Position numbers and translations under genes: made by a program
Notes under the pieces: model-generated
Databases searched by the model: none
What the model was told of the DNA's origin: nothing
What the model saw: only the letters and a program-made list of their open reading frames with translations
Assembly (NCBI GenBank): GCA_944366945.1
Contig: CALVWJ010000018.1
Location: 1 to 52,668, forward strand
Origin: an uncultured Clostridia bacterium
Lineage (GTDB): Bacteria > Bacillota > Clostridia > Christensenellales > CAG-138
Direction of reading: 5' to 3'
Length of the DNA: 52,668 nt
Part shown: positions 1-8,877 of the stretch, one piece after another
How the letters are laid out: each line of letters opens with the position of its first letter
Numbering within the stretch: position 1 is the first letter of the stretch

Positions 1-1182
1 GGGGATCCGCGCTCCTGCGCGGATCGCGGTGTTGCTTGCAACAAGTGTGATATCCCCGGTAAGGGAAGTGTCATAGGGCGGATCTTCCTCCGAAGGCGGT
101 GCGCCGATGAAAGCATCGGCCTGCACCAAAGCATTTTCGCCGATAATGGCTTTTTGCACCACCGCGTTCGCACCGATGCTTGCCCCCGGCAGCACCACGG
201 AATCTGAAATCTGCGCACCCTCGCCAATGGTCACGCCCGAAAAGAGCACGCTGTGGCGGATATTCCCGTCCACATCGCACCCCTCGGTAACAATAGAGCG
301 AATGGCGCTTCCATGCGGCCCCATATAATGTGCAGGCATGATAGCGCTCCGGCTATAGATCCGCCAATCCTTGTCGCTTAGGTTCAATTCGGGTTCGTCC
401 TGGATCAAATCCATGTTGGCTTCCCAGAGGCTCTGCACGGTGCCGACGTCTTTCCAGTAACCTTCGAACCGGTAAGCGAACATGCGCCGGCCATCTTGCA
501 GCATAGCCGGAATGATGTTTTTGCCAAAATCATGCTGGGAGCTTTGATCGCGGTCATCCCGCATGAGGAACTCGCGCAGCACAGGCCAGTTGAAGATGTA
601 GATGCCCATGGAAGCCTTATTGCTTTTGGGCTGCTTGGGTTTTTCTTCGAATTCTACGATGCGGTCGTCTGCATCCGTGTTCATGATGCCAAAGCGGTGG
701 GCTTCCTCCATGGGCACCTGCAGCACGGCGATGGTAGCATCCGCCTGCTTATCCACGTGGTGGCGGAGCATGGCAGAATAGTCCATCTTATAGATGTGAT
801 CCCCCGAGAGGATGAGCACATACTCCGGTGCATAGCGCTCGATGAAGCCGATATTTTGGCAAATGGCATTTGCCGTGCCGGAATACCATTCCCCGCGGCT
901 CCCCTTCACATAGGGCGGGAGCACGTAAACGCCGCCCGAATTGCGATCCAGGTCCCAGGCGCTGCCGTTGCCCAGGTAACCGTTGAGCTCAAGCGGTTCA
1001 TACTGCGTCAAAACCCCTACGGTATCTACACCGGAGTTGACGCAGTTGGATAGTGGGAAGTCGATGATGCGGTATTTCCCTCCAAAGGGAACCGCTGGTT
1101 TTGCTGTGCGGTTGGTGAGCACGCCAAGGCGCGTGCCTTGGCCGCCGGCAAGCAGCATTGCGACCATCTGTTTTTTGATCAT
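1..1182 (-). CDS. glgC: Glucose-1-phosphate adenylyltransferase (3' end outside window)
   Basis: Makes ADP-glucose from glucose-1-phosphate and ATP, the committed step of bacterial glycogen synthesis in the cytoplasm. The frame stays open for 394 codons to the window edge, so the last residues are missing. The N-terminus shows the nucleotide-binding motif [10 protein letters not shown] (residues 10-19), followed by [18 protein letters not shown] and [10 protein letters not shown]. The last 100 residues read as hexapeptide repeats of a left-handed beta-helix. The ATG at 1182 is preceded by GGGAGG at good spacing. It lies 45 bp downstream of glgB on the same strand, so the two are very probably one operon; a glgD or glgA gene may follow beyond the edge. 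Confidence 0.96.
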   Translation of the reverse strand, partial: MIKKQMVAMLLAGGQGTRLGVLTNRTAKPAVPFGGKYRIIDFPLSNCVNSGVDTVGVLTQYEPLELNGYLGNGSAWDLDRNSGGVYVLPPYVKGSRGEWYSGTANAICQNIGFIERYAPEYVLILSGDHIYKMDYSAMLRHHVDKQADATIAVLQVPMEEAHRFGIMNTDADDRIVEFEEKPKQPKSNKASMGIYIFNWPVLREFLMRDDRDQSSQHDFGKNIIPAMLQDGRRMFAYRFEGYWKDVGTVQSLWEANMDLIQDEPELNLSDKDWRIYSRSAIMPAHYMGPHGSAIRSIVTEGCDVDGNIRHSVLFSGVTIGEGAQISDSVVLPGASIGANAVVQKAIIGENALVQADAFIGAPPSEEDPPYDTSLTGDITLVASNTAIRAGARIP

Positions 1183-1227
1183 ACGCCTCTACCTCCCTGT
1201 GGATGATTTTTTACCCTGCCTGCGGCT

Positions 1228-3078
1228 TCATTCCTGCAGCTGCACAACGCGGTAATATGCCGCTTCGTATGGGCCAAGCGGGATATCCGCACGGAAGCTT
1301 CCGTCGGCTTCCGCTGCGGTGGAAAGCACGCCGGGCGAAGGCGCCTCGGCGCTGGACATCACGCGCGTAAGCGCAGCGGCAAACGGCAGGCGGACGGGAT
1401 AGGGCCGGTGTGCCACAGGCGTGAAATTAAAACAACAGAGCAGCTCTCCCTCTGGGCCGAATCGGCTGAAGGCGATTATGCTGTGGATGGAGTCATCCAC
1501 GCTGCGCCATTCAAAGCCATCCCACCCATCATCGCGGGCATAAAGCGCAGGAGTGCTGCGATAAACGCGGTTCAATGCTTTTACGAACTCCCGCATTGCA
1601 GCGTGGGGCGCATAATCAAGCAGGTGCCAGTCCAGAGAAGAACGGAAATTCCATTCTGCAAACTGGCCAAATTCACCGCCCATAAACAGCAGTTTTTTGC
1701 CGGGATGGGCATATTGATACATATAAAGCAGGCGGAGCTGCTGGAACATTTCATCATACGTGCCGGGGAAACGCCCAATGAGGGAGTTTTTCATGTGCAC
1801 GACTTCATCATGCGAAAACGGAAGAATATAGTGCTCCGAGAATGCATAGCACATGGAAAACGTGAGCTTGTCGTGATGGTAACGGCGGAAGAGGCTGTCC
1901 AGCTTGCAGTAAGAGAGCGTATCGTTCATCCAGCCCATGTTCCATTTAAAGTCGAAGCCAAGGCCTCCTTCTTTCACCGGCGCGGATACGCGAGGAAAAG
2001 CAGTGCTCTCTTCAGCGATCAAAAGGGCGCCAGGGCATTCCCGGTGCACAGCCTCAGAAAGGCGAGAGAAAAAGCTGATTGCTGCGAGATTTTCGTTACC
2101 CCCGAAACGGTTAGGTAGATAATCACCTTCGCGTCCATAATCCAGATAGAGCATGCAGCTCACTGCATCTACGCGTAGCGCATCAATATGGTATTCTTTC
2201 AAGAAAAAGATGGCATTGGAAATGAGAAAGCTTTGCACTTCGCTGCGTTCCAGGTTGAAAAGCATGGTGCCCCATTGCGGCTGCTCGCCCCGCCTGGGAT
2301 CGGCATGCTCAAAAAGCGGTGTTCCATCAAAACGGCGAAGGCCGTGCGCATCCCGCGTGAAATGAGCGGGCACCCAATCCAGAATTACTCCAATACCCGC
2401 ACGATGGCACGCATCTACCAGTGCCTTAAATTGCTGTGGCGTCCCATAGCGGGAGGTGATGGAATAGTATCCTGTGATCTGATAGCCCCAACTGTCGTCG
2501 AGCGGGTATTCGCAAAGGGGCATCAACTCAACGTGTGTATAACCCATATCCACCAGGTAATTCACAAGCTCATAAGCAAGTGCCTCATAATTAAGTCCCG
2601 CGCGCCAAGAACCCAGATGGATCTCATAGATGCTCATAGGAGATTGGTGCGGATCGTGTTCCCCGCGCGCTTCCATATGCGCTGCATCCCGCCAGGTATA
2701 ATCGTCGATGTCCCAAATTACGGAGGCGGTTTCGGGACGAGGTTGGCTATAAAATGCGAAAGGATCCGCCTTATAGATCAGCCGCCCTTCTTCCGTTGTG
2801 ATGGCATACTTGTACGTGTCCCCAATATGTGCAATCCCGATGCAGGCCTGCCAGACACCCGTTGTGCCGCAGCGCTCCATGGGGTCGGCCGCAGCATCCC
2901 ATCCATTGAAGCTTCCAACAACGCTTACCGCGCGTGCATTTGGCGCCCAAACTGCAAAGCGGAAAGCATCGTAGCCCTCTTTCGCCTGCACGCGGTGGCA
3001 GCCAAGCGCGCGGTATGCATAGGCGGATTTTCCCTCGTTGAACAGGTAGAGCGCAACTTCATCCAGATAAGCGTTCAC
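1228..3078 (-). CDS. glgB: 1,4-alpha-glucan branching enzyme
   Basis: GH13 enzyme that introduces alpha-1,6 branches into glycogen. An N-terminal CBM48-like beta-sandwich (about residues 20-110, with VVGSFNGWD) precedes the catalytic barrel. The predicted catalytic residues are visible: nucleophile Asp304 in LRVDAVS, acid/base Glu356 in LLIAEES and Asp424 in FSHDEVVH. Its length (616 aa) is normal for the short clostridial GlgB. TTG at 3081 and GTG at 3078 are adjacent possible starts; GTG is preferred because AGGTGA lies six bases upstream. It is the first gene of the glgB-glgC pair, which diverges from the lipoate ligase gene. Confidence 0.96.
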   Translation of the reverse strand: MNAYLDEVALYLFNEGKSAYAYRALGCHRVQAKEGYDAFRFAVWAPNARAVSVVGSFNGWDAAADPMERCGTTGVWQACIGIAHIGDTYKYAITTEEGRLIYKADPFAFYSQPRPETASVIWDIDDYTWRDAAHMEARGEHDPHQSPMSIYEIHLGSWRAGLNYEALAYELVNYLVDMGYTHVELMPLCEYPLDDSWGYQITGYYSITSRYGTPQQFKALVDACHRAGIGVILDWVPAHFTRDAHGLRRFDGTPLFEHADPRRGEQPQWGTMLFNLERSEVQSFLISNAIFFLKEYHIDALRVDAVSCMLYLDYGREGDYLPNRFGGNENLAAISFFSRLSEAVHRECPGALLIAEESTAFPRVSAPVKEGGLGFDFKWNMGWMNDTLSYCKLDSLFRRYHHDKLTFSMCYAFSEHYILPFSHDEVVHMKNSLIGRFPGTYDEMFQQLRLLYMYQYAHPGKKLLFMGGEFGQFAEWNFRSSLDWHLLDYAPHAAMREFVKALNRVYRSTPALYARDDGWDGFEWRSVDDSIHSIIAFSRFGPEGELLCCFNFTPVAHRPYPVRLPFAAALTRVMSSAEAPSPGVLSTAAEADGSFRADIPLGPYEAAYYRVVQLQE

Positions 3079-3180
3079 CAAATATCACCTCGGCTTGGAT
3101 TGAAGTGGATCCCCAAGCATAGAATCCATTTCTCATACTTATATTTTAAACCAATTTTGCCAGAAAGGGTAGTTAAATTC

Positions 3181-3209
3181 TTGCCGGAGTTTTAAAAAAA
3201 GGATATGAT
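3181..3209 (+). promoter_or_regulatory. Predicted sigma-A promoter of the lipoate ligase gene
   Basis: TTGCCG (3181-3186) and TATGAT (3204-3209) are separated by 17 bp and lie about 45 bp upstream of the start codon. This is a match to the consensus only. Confidence 0.5.
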
Positions 3210-3252
3210 ATTGTAATATTGCGGGTATGCCGCCATAATGGAGGATTTGAAA

Positions 3253-4221
3253 ATGAACCGGCTTTTATTTGGCACTTCCTTTAACCCGTGGCACAACCTT
3301 GCTGTGGAAGAGGTTTTGTTTGGTGCATGCCAGCCGGGTATGGCGCTTTATCTCTGGCAAAACAGAAACACGGTGGTCATTGGGCGCAACCAAAATGCCT
3401 GGCGGGAATGCCGCATGGAGCTGCTTGAAGCGGATGGCGGCCGCCTGGCTCGCCGTACAACGGGCGGGGGAGCTGTGTACCACGACCTTGGCAATTTAAA
3501 TTTTACATTTGTCACGGAGCGTGCTGCGTATGATCTTCCGCGCCAGCTCTCCGTGATCCTTTCTGCCGCGCGGGCGCTCGGCGTCCCGGCGGATTTTACG
3601 GGCCGCAACGACCTTGTAACAGCAACGGGAGCAAAATTTTCCGGCAATGCATTCCGCTTTTCGCGGGAGGCCGCCATGCACCATGGCACGATCCTTGTAA
3701 GCGCAGATCTGGAACACCTTGCAAAATACCTTGCTCCATCGCCGGCAAAACTTGCGGCAAAGGGGGTTGCTAGCGTGCGCGCGCGCGTATGCAACTTGAG
3801 CGAATATGGGGCGCACATCACGGTGGATGCGGTGCGCACAGCTGTCATTGCGGCGTTTGCTCGGGAATACGGAGCCTATGAATCTATCAGAGAAACGGAT
3901 TTGGACGCGGAATGCCTGCGCAAAGAGGAGGAGAAACATGCCTCTTGGGCATGGCGCGTCGGCGCGACGCCCGCATTTGATCTTACGCTTGCAACGCGCT
4001 TCCCCTGGGGCGGGCTGGAACTTGCCCTGTCGTTGAAAAACGGGGTAATCGTTGGTGCGCAGGCATGGTCGGATGCCATGGATGAGGCGTTTATCCGTGC
4101 GCTGCCGGGCACGCTCACGGGCGTAAAGCTTGCAAGGGAGCCGCTTGCCGAAGCAGTGCGCAGGCTAGGGGGAACGTTAGCTTCCGATATTGCAGCATGG
4201 CTTGCGCAGGCGCAATGGTGA
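3253..4221 (+). CDS. lplA: Lipoate-protein ligase A family protein
   Basis: Attaches lipoate (or octanoate) to lysines of lipoyl domains, using ATP. The biotin/lipoate ligase fold is recognisable by RRTTGGGAVYHD, by GAKFSGNAF with its catalytic lysine, and by MHHGTILV. A C-terminal accessory domain follows, as in standalone LplA proteins, and the length (322 aa) fits. An in-frame ATG exists at 3238, but GGAGG at 3240-3244 sits eight bases before the ATG at 3253, which is therefore chosen. It is a monocistronic gene with its own promoter and a strong terminator at 4338-4362. No lipoyl-dependent complex is encoded nearby. Confidence 0.93.
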   Translation: MNRLLFGTSFNPWHNLAVEEVLFGACQPGMALYLWQNRNTVVIGRNQNAWRECRMELLEADGGRLARRTTGGGAVYHDLGNLNFTFVTERAAYDLPRQLSVILSAARALGVPADFTGRNDLVTATGAKFSGNAFRFSREAAMHHGTILVSADLEHLAKYLAPSPAKLAAKGVASVRARVCNLSEYGAHITVDAVRTAVIAAFAREYGAYESIRETDLDAECLRKEEEKHASWAWRVGATPAFDLTLATRFPWGGLELALSLKNGVIVGAQAWSDAMDEAFIRALPGTLTGVKLAREPLAEAVRRLGGTLASDIAAWLAQAQW

Positions 4222-4337
4222 GCGGGCTGGCTTACGGCGATGCCCGGGACGTAAACGCATGGATATGCTTGGCACGGATTTGGGATTCGGGTGAACCGCA
4301 TGCGTTACCCAAAGGGGTGGATGCCGCCGAAAATAGG

Positions 4338-4362
4338 AAAAGCCCTGCTTGCAGGGCTTTTT
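4338..4362 (+). terminator. Intrinsic terminator after lplA
   Basis: An 8-bp perfect stem AGCCCTGC / GCAGGGCT with a TT loop, followed by a run of T, lies 120 bp beyond the lplA stop codon. Confidence 0.85.
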
Positions 4363-4511
4363 GCATAGAGTTTCGGCAAGCGGGAGGAATGCTCCCTTGC
4401 CTGCTGCTTTTGCAGGATATGCGCATCGGCGCACCATAAAAGACATAAACTGCCCAAGCATGTTAAGCTACTTTATGCGGCTGAACCATGCAATGGACAC
4501 AAAAGTGCGGT

Positions 4512-5207
4512 TTAATCCCGCCGGGAGCGCCGCGCGATGAAAAAGAGCCGCAAGAATGAAACGAAGGCCGAAAGCGCAGCTACGACGTAGGTCATTGCCG
4601 CAGCGCGCAGCACGGCCTTGGCCGCGCGCTCTTCTTCGTTGCCCGCAAGGTAGCCGCCCTCGCTCAGCATGGCGATACCGCGGCGGGAAGCGTTGAACTC
4701 CACAGGTAAAGTGACCAGCTGGAACAGCAGGATGCCGCCAAAGAGCAGCGCGCCGAACAGGGCGAGCTCATAGCTGCCCATTAAGACGCCGAGCAGCACA
4801 AGGTAAGGCGATAGGGTCGAGCCGATGTTCGCAACCGGAACGAGTGCGTTGCGCATGCGGATGGGCGCATAGCCTTCCTGGTACTGCATCACGTGGCCGA
4901 TCTCATGGGCTGCAACTGCAAGCGCAGCAACCGAGGATTGGTCGAACACAGCCTCGGAAAGGCCAACGGTATTGGTTTTTGGATTGAAGTGATCGGTCAG
5001 CGTGCCGGAGACCCGGGTCAGCTGCGCGTCGCTTCCACCGTCAAAGAGCATGCGCTGCGCAACGTCGCATGCGCGCAGTCCGGTGCGGGCTGGCATCTGG
5101 GAATATTTGCGGAAGGTGCTCTGCACGCGGCCGGAAGCAATCAAGCCAACGAGCGCGAGCGCAAGCACAGCCCAGAGCATGGGATCATAATAATAAAAAT
5201 ACGGCAT
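4512..5207 (-). CDS. yugP: YugP-family membrane zinc metallopeptidase
   Basis: Predicted integral-membrane neutral zinc protease of the YugP family (DUF2268-like 'Zn-dependent protease'). Residues 8-25 form an N-terminal membrane segment. A HEIGH zinc-binding motif follows near residue 102, within ALAVAAHEIGHVMQYQEGY. Two more hydrophobic stretches lie at about 125-165 and 200-220, and the tail is basic. The length (231 aa) matches the family. GGGGG lies ahead of the ATG at 5207. Physiological substrates of the family are unknown. Confidence 0.9.
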   Translation of the reverse strand: MPYFYYYDPMLWAVLALALVGLIASGRVQSTFRKYSQMPARTGLRACDVAQRMLFDGGSDAQLTRVSGTLTDHFNPKTNTVGLSEAVFDQSSVAALAVAAHEIGHVMQYQEGYAPIRMRNALVPVANIGSTLSPYLVLLGVLMGSYELALFGALLFGGILLFQLVTLPVEFNASRRGIAMLSEGGYLAGNEEERAAKAVLRAAAMTYVVAALSAFVSFLRLFFIARRSRRD

Positions 5208-5221
5208 AGAAAATCCCCCTT

Positions 5222-5406
5222 TAAAAAATCAATCTACTAGGCATATTAGGCATGATGCCGGGCCGTGAACAGCCCAGCTCCACGCGAAGATGGCACATGC
5301 AACCAAAGCAGCACAGGAACCTGCAGGTCAAGTTCCCCACGAAACGGACTTAGTCTGTGAGGGCTAAAAAAGCCAAAACAGGGGAAGCCGCTTTCCAATC
5401 TACTAA
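5222..5406. other. Intergenic 156-bp segment between 10-bp direct repeats; possible structured RNA
   Basis: The space between yugP and the MATE gene (5208-5508) holds no gene. CAATCTACTA occurs at 5230-5239 and again at 5396-5405, framing a 156-bp segment. Inside are potential hairpins: GGGC/GCCC (5260-5275), GGAAC/GTTCC (5316-5336) and ACGGAC/GTCTGT (5344-5358). On the minus strand an extended -10 (TGCTATACT) lies just outside one repeat, so the segment could be a yugP leader or a small RNA. No known RNA family was matched by eye. Confidence 0.25.
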
Positions 5407-5508
5407 GTTAAGTATAGCATAAAGCGCCTTTTTTAGCGCGCACTTCACAATTTTTCCCCAGAATGTTATCATTGTATCCGTAAGCATCATCCAGGAGGAA
5501 TGCGCTTT

Positions 5509-6870
5509 ATGAAGCATGACCTGCTCGGCCTTTCGGATAAAACGTTCTACCGGAAAGTATTGGCTGTGTGCCTGCCTATTATGCTCCAGCAGCTTCTTTC
5601 TACGGCGATGTACATGGTGGATACGATCATGATCGGCGGGCTGGGCGATATTGAGCTTGCTGGCGTTGGCGCCGCAAACCAACTTGCATATCTGCTGGAT
5701 ATCTGCCTTTTTGCGATCACGGGCGGCGGAAGCGTGTTCATGGCGCAATATTTTGGGAAAAAAGATCTGAACGGCGTGCACCGCATGCTGGGGCTGTGCA
5801 TCGTGCTTGCGCTTGGGTGTGCGGCCATCTTCCTTGCGGTAGCGCAGGGCGTCGGCGGGTTCTGCGTAGGGCTGTTCAGCGGCGAAGCTGCGGTCACCGC
5901 GCGCGGCGTGGAATATCTTCAAATCGCTTCCTGGGGGTATCTGTTTAAGGCCATCATCTATCCTTTTGGCGCGGTGCATAAATCCACAGGCCGCGCAAAG
6001 CTGCCCATGATCTCGGGCGGCATCGGCCTTCTTGTGAACCTTGTGCTGAATTATTGCCTAATTTTCGGCAACTTTGGTTTCCCGATGCTTGGTGTGCGCG
6101 GTGCTGCAATCGCAACGCTGATCGGCTCTGCTGTGGATTGCGGCATGCTGCTGCTGTTTAGCTATTTGGGCAATACGGCGGCCCGCGCCAAGTGGAGCGC
6201 GCTGTTTGACCGTGTGTTTACGAGCATCCGCCCGTTTGTCGCGGTGAGCGCGCCGGTGCTATTGGGCGATGCTATCTGGGCGCTCGGCATGATTGCGCAG
6301 AACGCCATCTACGGCCAAATGGGGACGGATGCATTTGCCGCAATGATGATCGTGGGCACGGTGGATAAGCTTGCTTTCATTCTGTTCCAGGGTGTAGGAT
6401 CGGCTGCGGCTGTGGTGCTCGGCAATACGCTTGGCGCAAACGAGGAAGCACATGCGCATGTTTATGGAAAGCGCTTTCTCCGGCTTTCGGCGCTTGCCGG
6501 GGTGCTCGTTGCTGCATTTGTGTGCACGCTTGGCGTTTACATGCCGTATCTTTACACCAATACGACGCCCGCAACACAGGGGCTTGCGGCGGATACCATT
6601 TTTGTGATGGGCTTTGCGTTGCCGCTTTGGGCCATCAATTTTACCATCCTCGTTGGGATCCTTCGAAGCGGCGGGGACACGCGCGCAGCTGCGATCATTG
6701 ACCTTGTTCCCCTGTGGCTGATCTCCATTCCGCTTTCGCTTCTCGTTGGGCTTTCTTGGGGCCTGCCGCTGCCCTATGTGTATGCCTGCCAGCATATCGC
6801 GGGCGTGGTGCGCCTAATCTTCGGGGTGCGCCGCACCAACCAGGGCAAGTGGGCACGGCAGCTGGTGTAA
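5509..6870 (+). CDS. MATE family efflux transporter
   Basis: Cation-coupled exporter of the multidrug and toxic compound extrusion family in the cytoplasmic membrane. The 453-residue protein has about twelve hydrophobic segments arranged as two homologous halves. Family features include the early PIMLQQLLSTAMYMVDTIMIG segment (helix 1 region) and GAANQLAY. An in-frame ATG at 5500 is only one base from AGGAGG (5493-5498), so the ATG at 5509, ten bases away, is chosen. It stands alone. The substrate cannot be read from sequence. Confidence 0.93.
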   Translation: MKHDLLGLSDKTFYRKVLAVCLPIMLQQLLSTAMYMVDTIMIGGLGDIELAGVGAANQLAYLLDICLFAITGGGSVFMAQYFGKKDLNGVHRMLGLCIVLALGCAAIFLAVAQGVGGFCVGLFSGEAAVTARGVEYLQIASWGYLFKAIIYPFGAVHKSTGRAKLPMISGGIGLLVNLVLNYCLIFGNFGFPMLGVRGAAIATLIGSAVDCGMLLLFSYLGNTAARAKWSALFDRVFTSIRPFVAVSAPVLLGDAIWALGMIAQNAIYGQMGTDAFAAMMIVGTVDKLAFILFQGVGSAAAVVLGNTLGANEEAHAHVYGKRFLRLSALAGVLVAAFVCTLGVYMPYLYTNTTPATQGLAADTIFVMGFALPLWAINFTILVGILRSGGDTRAAAIIDLVPLWLISIPLSLLVGLSWGLPLPYVYACQHIAGVVRLIFGVRRTNQGKWARQLV

Positions 6871-7096
6871 GGCTATGCGCCGGGCGCTGCGGGTATTTCG
6901 CTTGAAACGGCGGATATGGATTGGAATTCTATGATATATTTGCATTTGCATGGGTATGTTGACAGAGTCGATAAAAATGATAATTTTATATCATAGTTTG
7001 CGAAGGGAGCGATTTTACGCTCTGAGCCGCTGGAACAAGATAGCAAATAGCTTGTTCGATCCGTTCCTGCCTGGTGCAACAAAAGGAGAGGTTAAA

Positions 7097-7780
7097 ATGA
7101 AAAGAATACGAAGCGCTATTTCCTGTATGTTGATCATGATGCTTTTGTTCGTTTTTGCGGGAAGCACGTTTGCGGTAAACGAACGAAATGAACCCCAACC
7201 CTTTTCCGGCTCCTATGATGTTCTTGCTTGATGATGCAGTTGCCTGCTACATGATGGGCCAGCCGGTCTACAAATACGAAGCAGACGAATATGGCTTCAT
7301 TCACAAAAATACGACTACGACGAGAAACCATTCATTCTATTATACCGAATCGCGCTTACCTTCGCCTTATAGGAACAAACCTGTTACTGCGCATGGCGGC
7401 ATGAGCACACAGGGGTTTTATCAACATGACACTTTTATGTACATGGATGTAGAAGCAGGAATCTCTGTTGCCCAAAGCTTTGAAGCAGAAACAATGCTGC
7501 TGGAATCATCGCTTTCTTTGGCGGTGTTGCAATGGCTTTATTCGGAGTAAACAATCCTGCTGATATTGCTATTTCAGATTTTTTAGCGCTTGCCGAATGA
7601 GCTCCTCAGATACGAGCCTGTACGGATAACAATGAGAAATGCCGCATGCTTGCAATGCGAGATAGCAGCGGCGCATTCCGGACAATCCATTTCTGGGATG
7701 TCAATCCGCGATTCGGTATTCACAATCCCGACGACAGCGCGGAGGTTGAACGGTGTATAAACGGGGGTGTAAGGAATTGA
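7097..7780 (+). pseudogene. Decayed gene for a secreted or membrane protein
   Basis: Starts with AAAGGAGAGG and ATG at 7097 and encodes a clear signal peptide (MKRIRSAISCMLIMMLLFVF, then an AGSTFA cleavage region). That frame stops at 7229-7231. The sequence then reads sensibly one frame over (about 7225-7490, with YKYEADEYGFIHKN). It returns to the original frame with a hydrophobic stretch (IIAFFGGVAMALFGV), meets an in-frame TGA at 7598-7600, and stays open to 7780. So one insertion, one deletion and one stop interrupt an ancestral gene of about 228 codons. I do not recognise the family. The 3' part overlaps the start of the next gene. Confidence 0.6.
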
Positions 7781-8046
7781 AACGACGAATCATTTACCGT
7801 GCAACGCGCATCGCCTGCGGGGTATTGCTCGTTGCTTTTCTGCTTGAACTGTTGGCCTTTGCCGTTTGGGATATGCGCAATTTTGTGCTCCTCGGGTGCA
7901 CCCTTGCAGCCGGGCTCATTCTGGCTGCTGCCAATGCCTTTTCCCTCGCCTGCCCATTCTGCAATCGGCCGCTGCCGGGCAAGGCGTTCAAAGAGCCGGG
8001 CAAGCACACCTGCGCATTCTGCGGCAAGGAGATCGACATCCTGTGA
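7753..8046 (+). CDS. Small membrane protein with zinc-ribbon tail
   Basis: A 97-residue protein of unknown function. Two adjacent hydrophobic helices occupy about residues 20-62. They are followed by a C-terminal cytoplasmic-looking tail with two CxxC pairs (CPFC and CAFC, 20 residues apart), typical of a small zinc ribbon. The GTG at 7753 is chosen because GGAGG lies seven bases upstream, inside the tail of the decayed gene. Confidence 0.65.
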   Translation: MYKRGCKELKRRIIYRATRIACGVLLVAFLLELLAFAVWDMRNFVLLGCTLAAGLILAAANAFSLACPFCNRPLPGKAFKEPGKHTCAFCGKEIDIL

Positions 8047-8115
8047 TGCGGTGCCTGCGAAGGCAGGCAGAAGAGCACGAATGATGAACAATTATTGAAA
8101 AACGATAATTTTATA

Positions 8116-8144
8116 TTGAAATTCGATAAATTAGATGCTACAAT
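8116..8144 (+). promoter_or_regulatory. Predicted promoter of the DUF2975 cassette
   Basis: TTGAAA (8116-8121) and TACAAT (8139-8144) have an ideal 17-bp spacer and lie 40 bp upstream of the DUF2975 start. The region is AT-rich relative to its surroundings. Confidence 0.6.
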
Positions 8145-8183
8145 ACCTCCAAGAAAGCGATTTCCCTGGAGGTATTGCCTTGT

Positions 8184-8639
8184 ATGAAAACGAAACTGCT
8201 GCCACGCATTACAGAGGTCATGCTCTATCTTCTTGCGGCGTTTGTGCTTTTTTGCGCCGTGACGCTCTACATCCCCGGCAGCGGGTGGGATCAAATCATC
8301 TCCCAATATTGCGAGGCGGATGCAAACCCTGTGGCGCTGCGCGTTTTCCTTACCGTAGCTGCCGCCTTTGCGCTTTGGATTCTTTTTGAGCTGCTGCTTG
8401 TCATGCGCACGGTTTTTTCGGATCCGTTTGTGGAGCGCAATGTGCGCGCGTTCGTGCGCATGGGCATCGCGGCCGAGGTTGCAGGCGCTATGTTTGCTGT
8501 GCGCTGCATAGCCTATTTCACGCCCATGACGGCTGTCTGCGCAATTGTGATGCTGCTTACGGGCCTGTTTGCGCTCGTGCTTGCGGGCGTATTCCGCCGG
8601 GCGGTCGCGTTCAAGCGCGAAAACGATTTAACGATTTAA
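8184..8639 (+). CDS. DUF2975 family membrane protein
   Basis: A 151-residue membrane protein with four hydrophobic segments. The RTVFSDPFVERNVRAF loop before helix 3 and the ending FKRENDLTI are typical of DUF2975 proteins, which commonly sit immediately upstream of a YozG-like Cro/C1 regulator, as here. Function is unknown; a sensing or anti-regulator role for the adjacent HTH protein is inference. ATG 8184 is preferred over an in-frame TTG at 8175 because GGAGG (8168-8172) is too close to the TTG. It is followed after 13 bp by the regulator gene. Confidence 0.85.
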   Translation: MKTKLLPRITEVMLYLLAAFVLFCAVTLYIPGSGWDQIISQYCEADANPVALRVFLTVAAAFALWILFELLLVMRTVFSDPFVERNVRAFVRMGIAAEVAGAMFAVRCIAYFTPMTAVCAIVMLLTGLFALVLAGVFRRAVAFKRENDLTI

Positions 8640-8652
8640 GGAGGCAGAGGTT

Positions 8653-8877
8653 ATGATCCGCGTAAATCTCGATGTGATGCTTGCCAAGCGGCACCTTTCC
8701 TCCGGCGAATTGGCGGAACGCCTTGGCATTACGCCGGCAAACCTTTCTATTTTGAAAACCAACAAGGGCAAGGCGATCCGTTTTTCCACGCTGGATGCGC
8801 TCTGCCGCATCCTGGAATGCCAGCCTGCGGATATCCTCGAATATATCCCGGATGCAGAAGAAAGCGAGGCGGTTTGA
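8653..8877 (+). CDS. Cro/C1-type HTH regulator, YozG-like
   Basis: A 74-residue protein that is little more than a helix-turn-helix domain (residues 12-65, with LAERLGITPANLSILK as the HTH and CRILECQPADILEY as the closing helices). This size and form is typical of the YozG group paired with DUF2975 proteins. It has a strong AAGGAGG site. Its TGA stop overlaps the ATG of the next gene, indicating translational coupling. It probably regulates the operon, but no operator was identified. Confidence 0.9.
   Translation: MIRVNLDVMLAKRHLSSGELAERLGITPANLSILKTNKGKAIRFSTLDALCRILECQPADILEYIPDAEESEAV

Noticed and set aside
2188..3195. 335-codon plus-strand ORF inside glgB
   Set aside because: It is an antisense shadow of the strongly conserved branching enzyme gene, with no ribosome site and no family resemblance.
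5240..5400. Signal recognition particle RNA, 6S RNA, B12 or guanidine riboswitch in front of the MATE gene
   Set aside because: None of the conserved motifs of these RNAs could be found on either strand; only generic hairpins are present.
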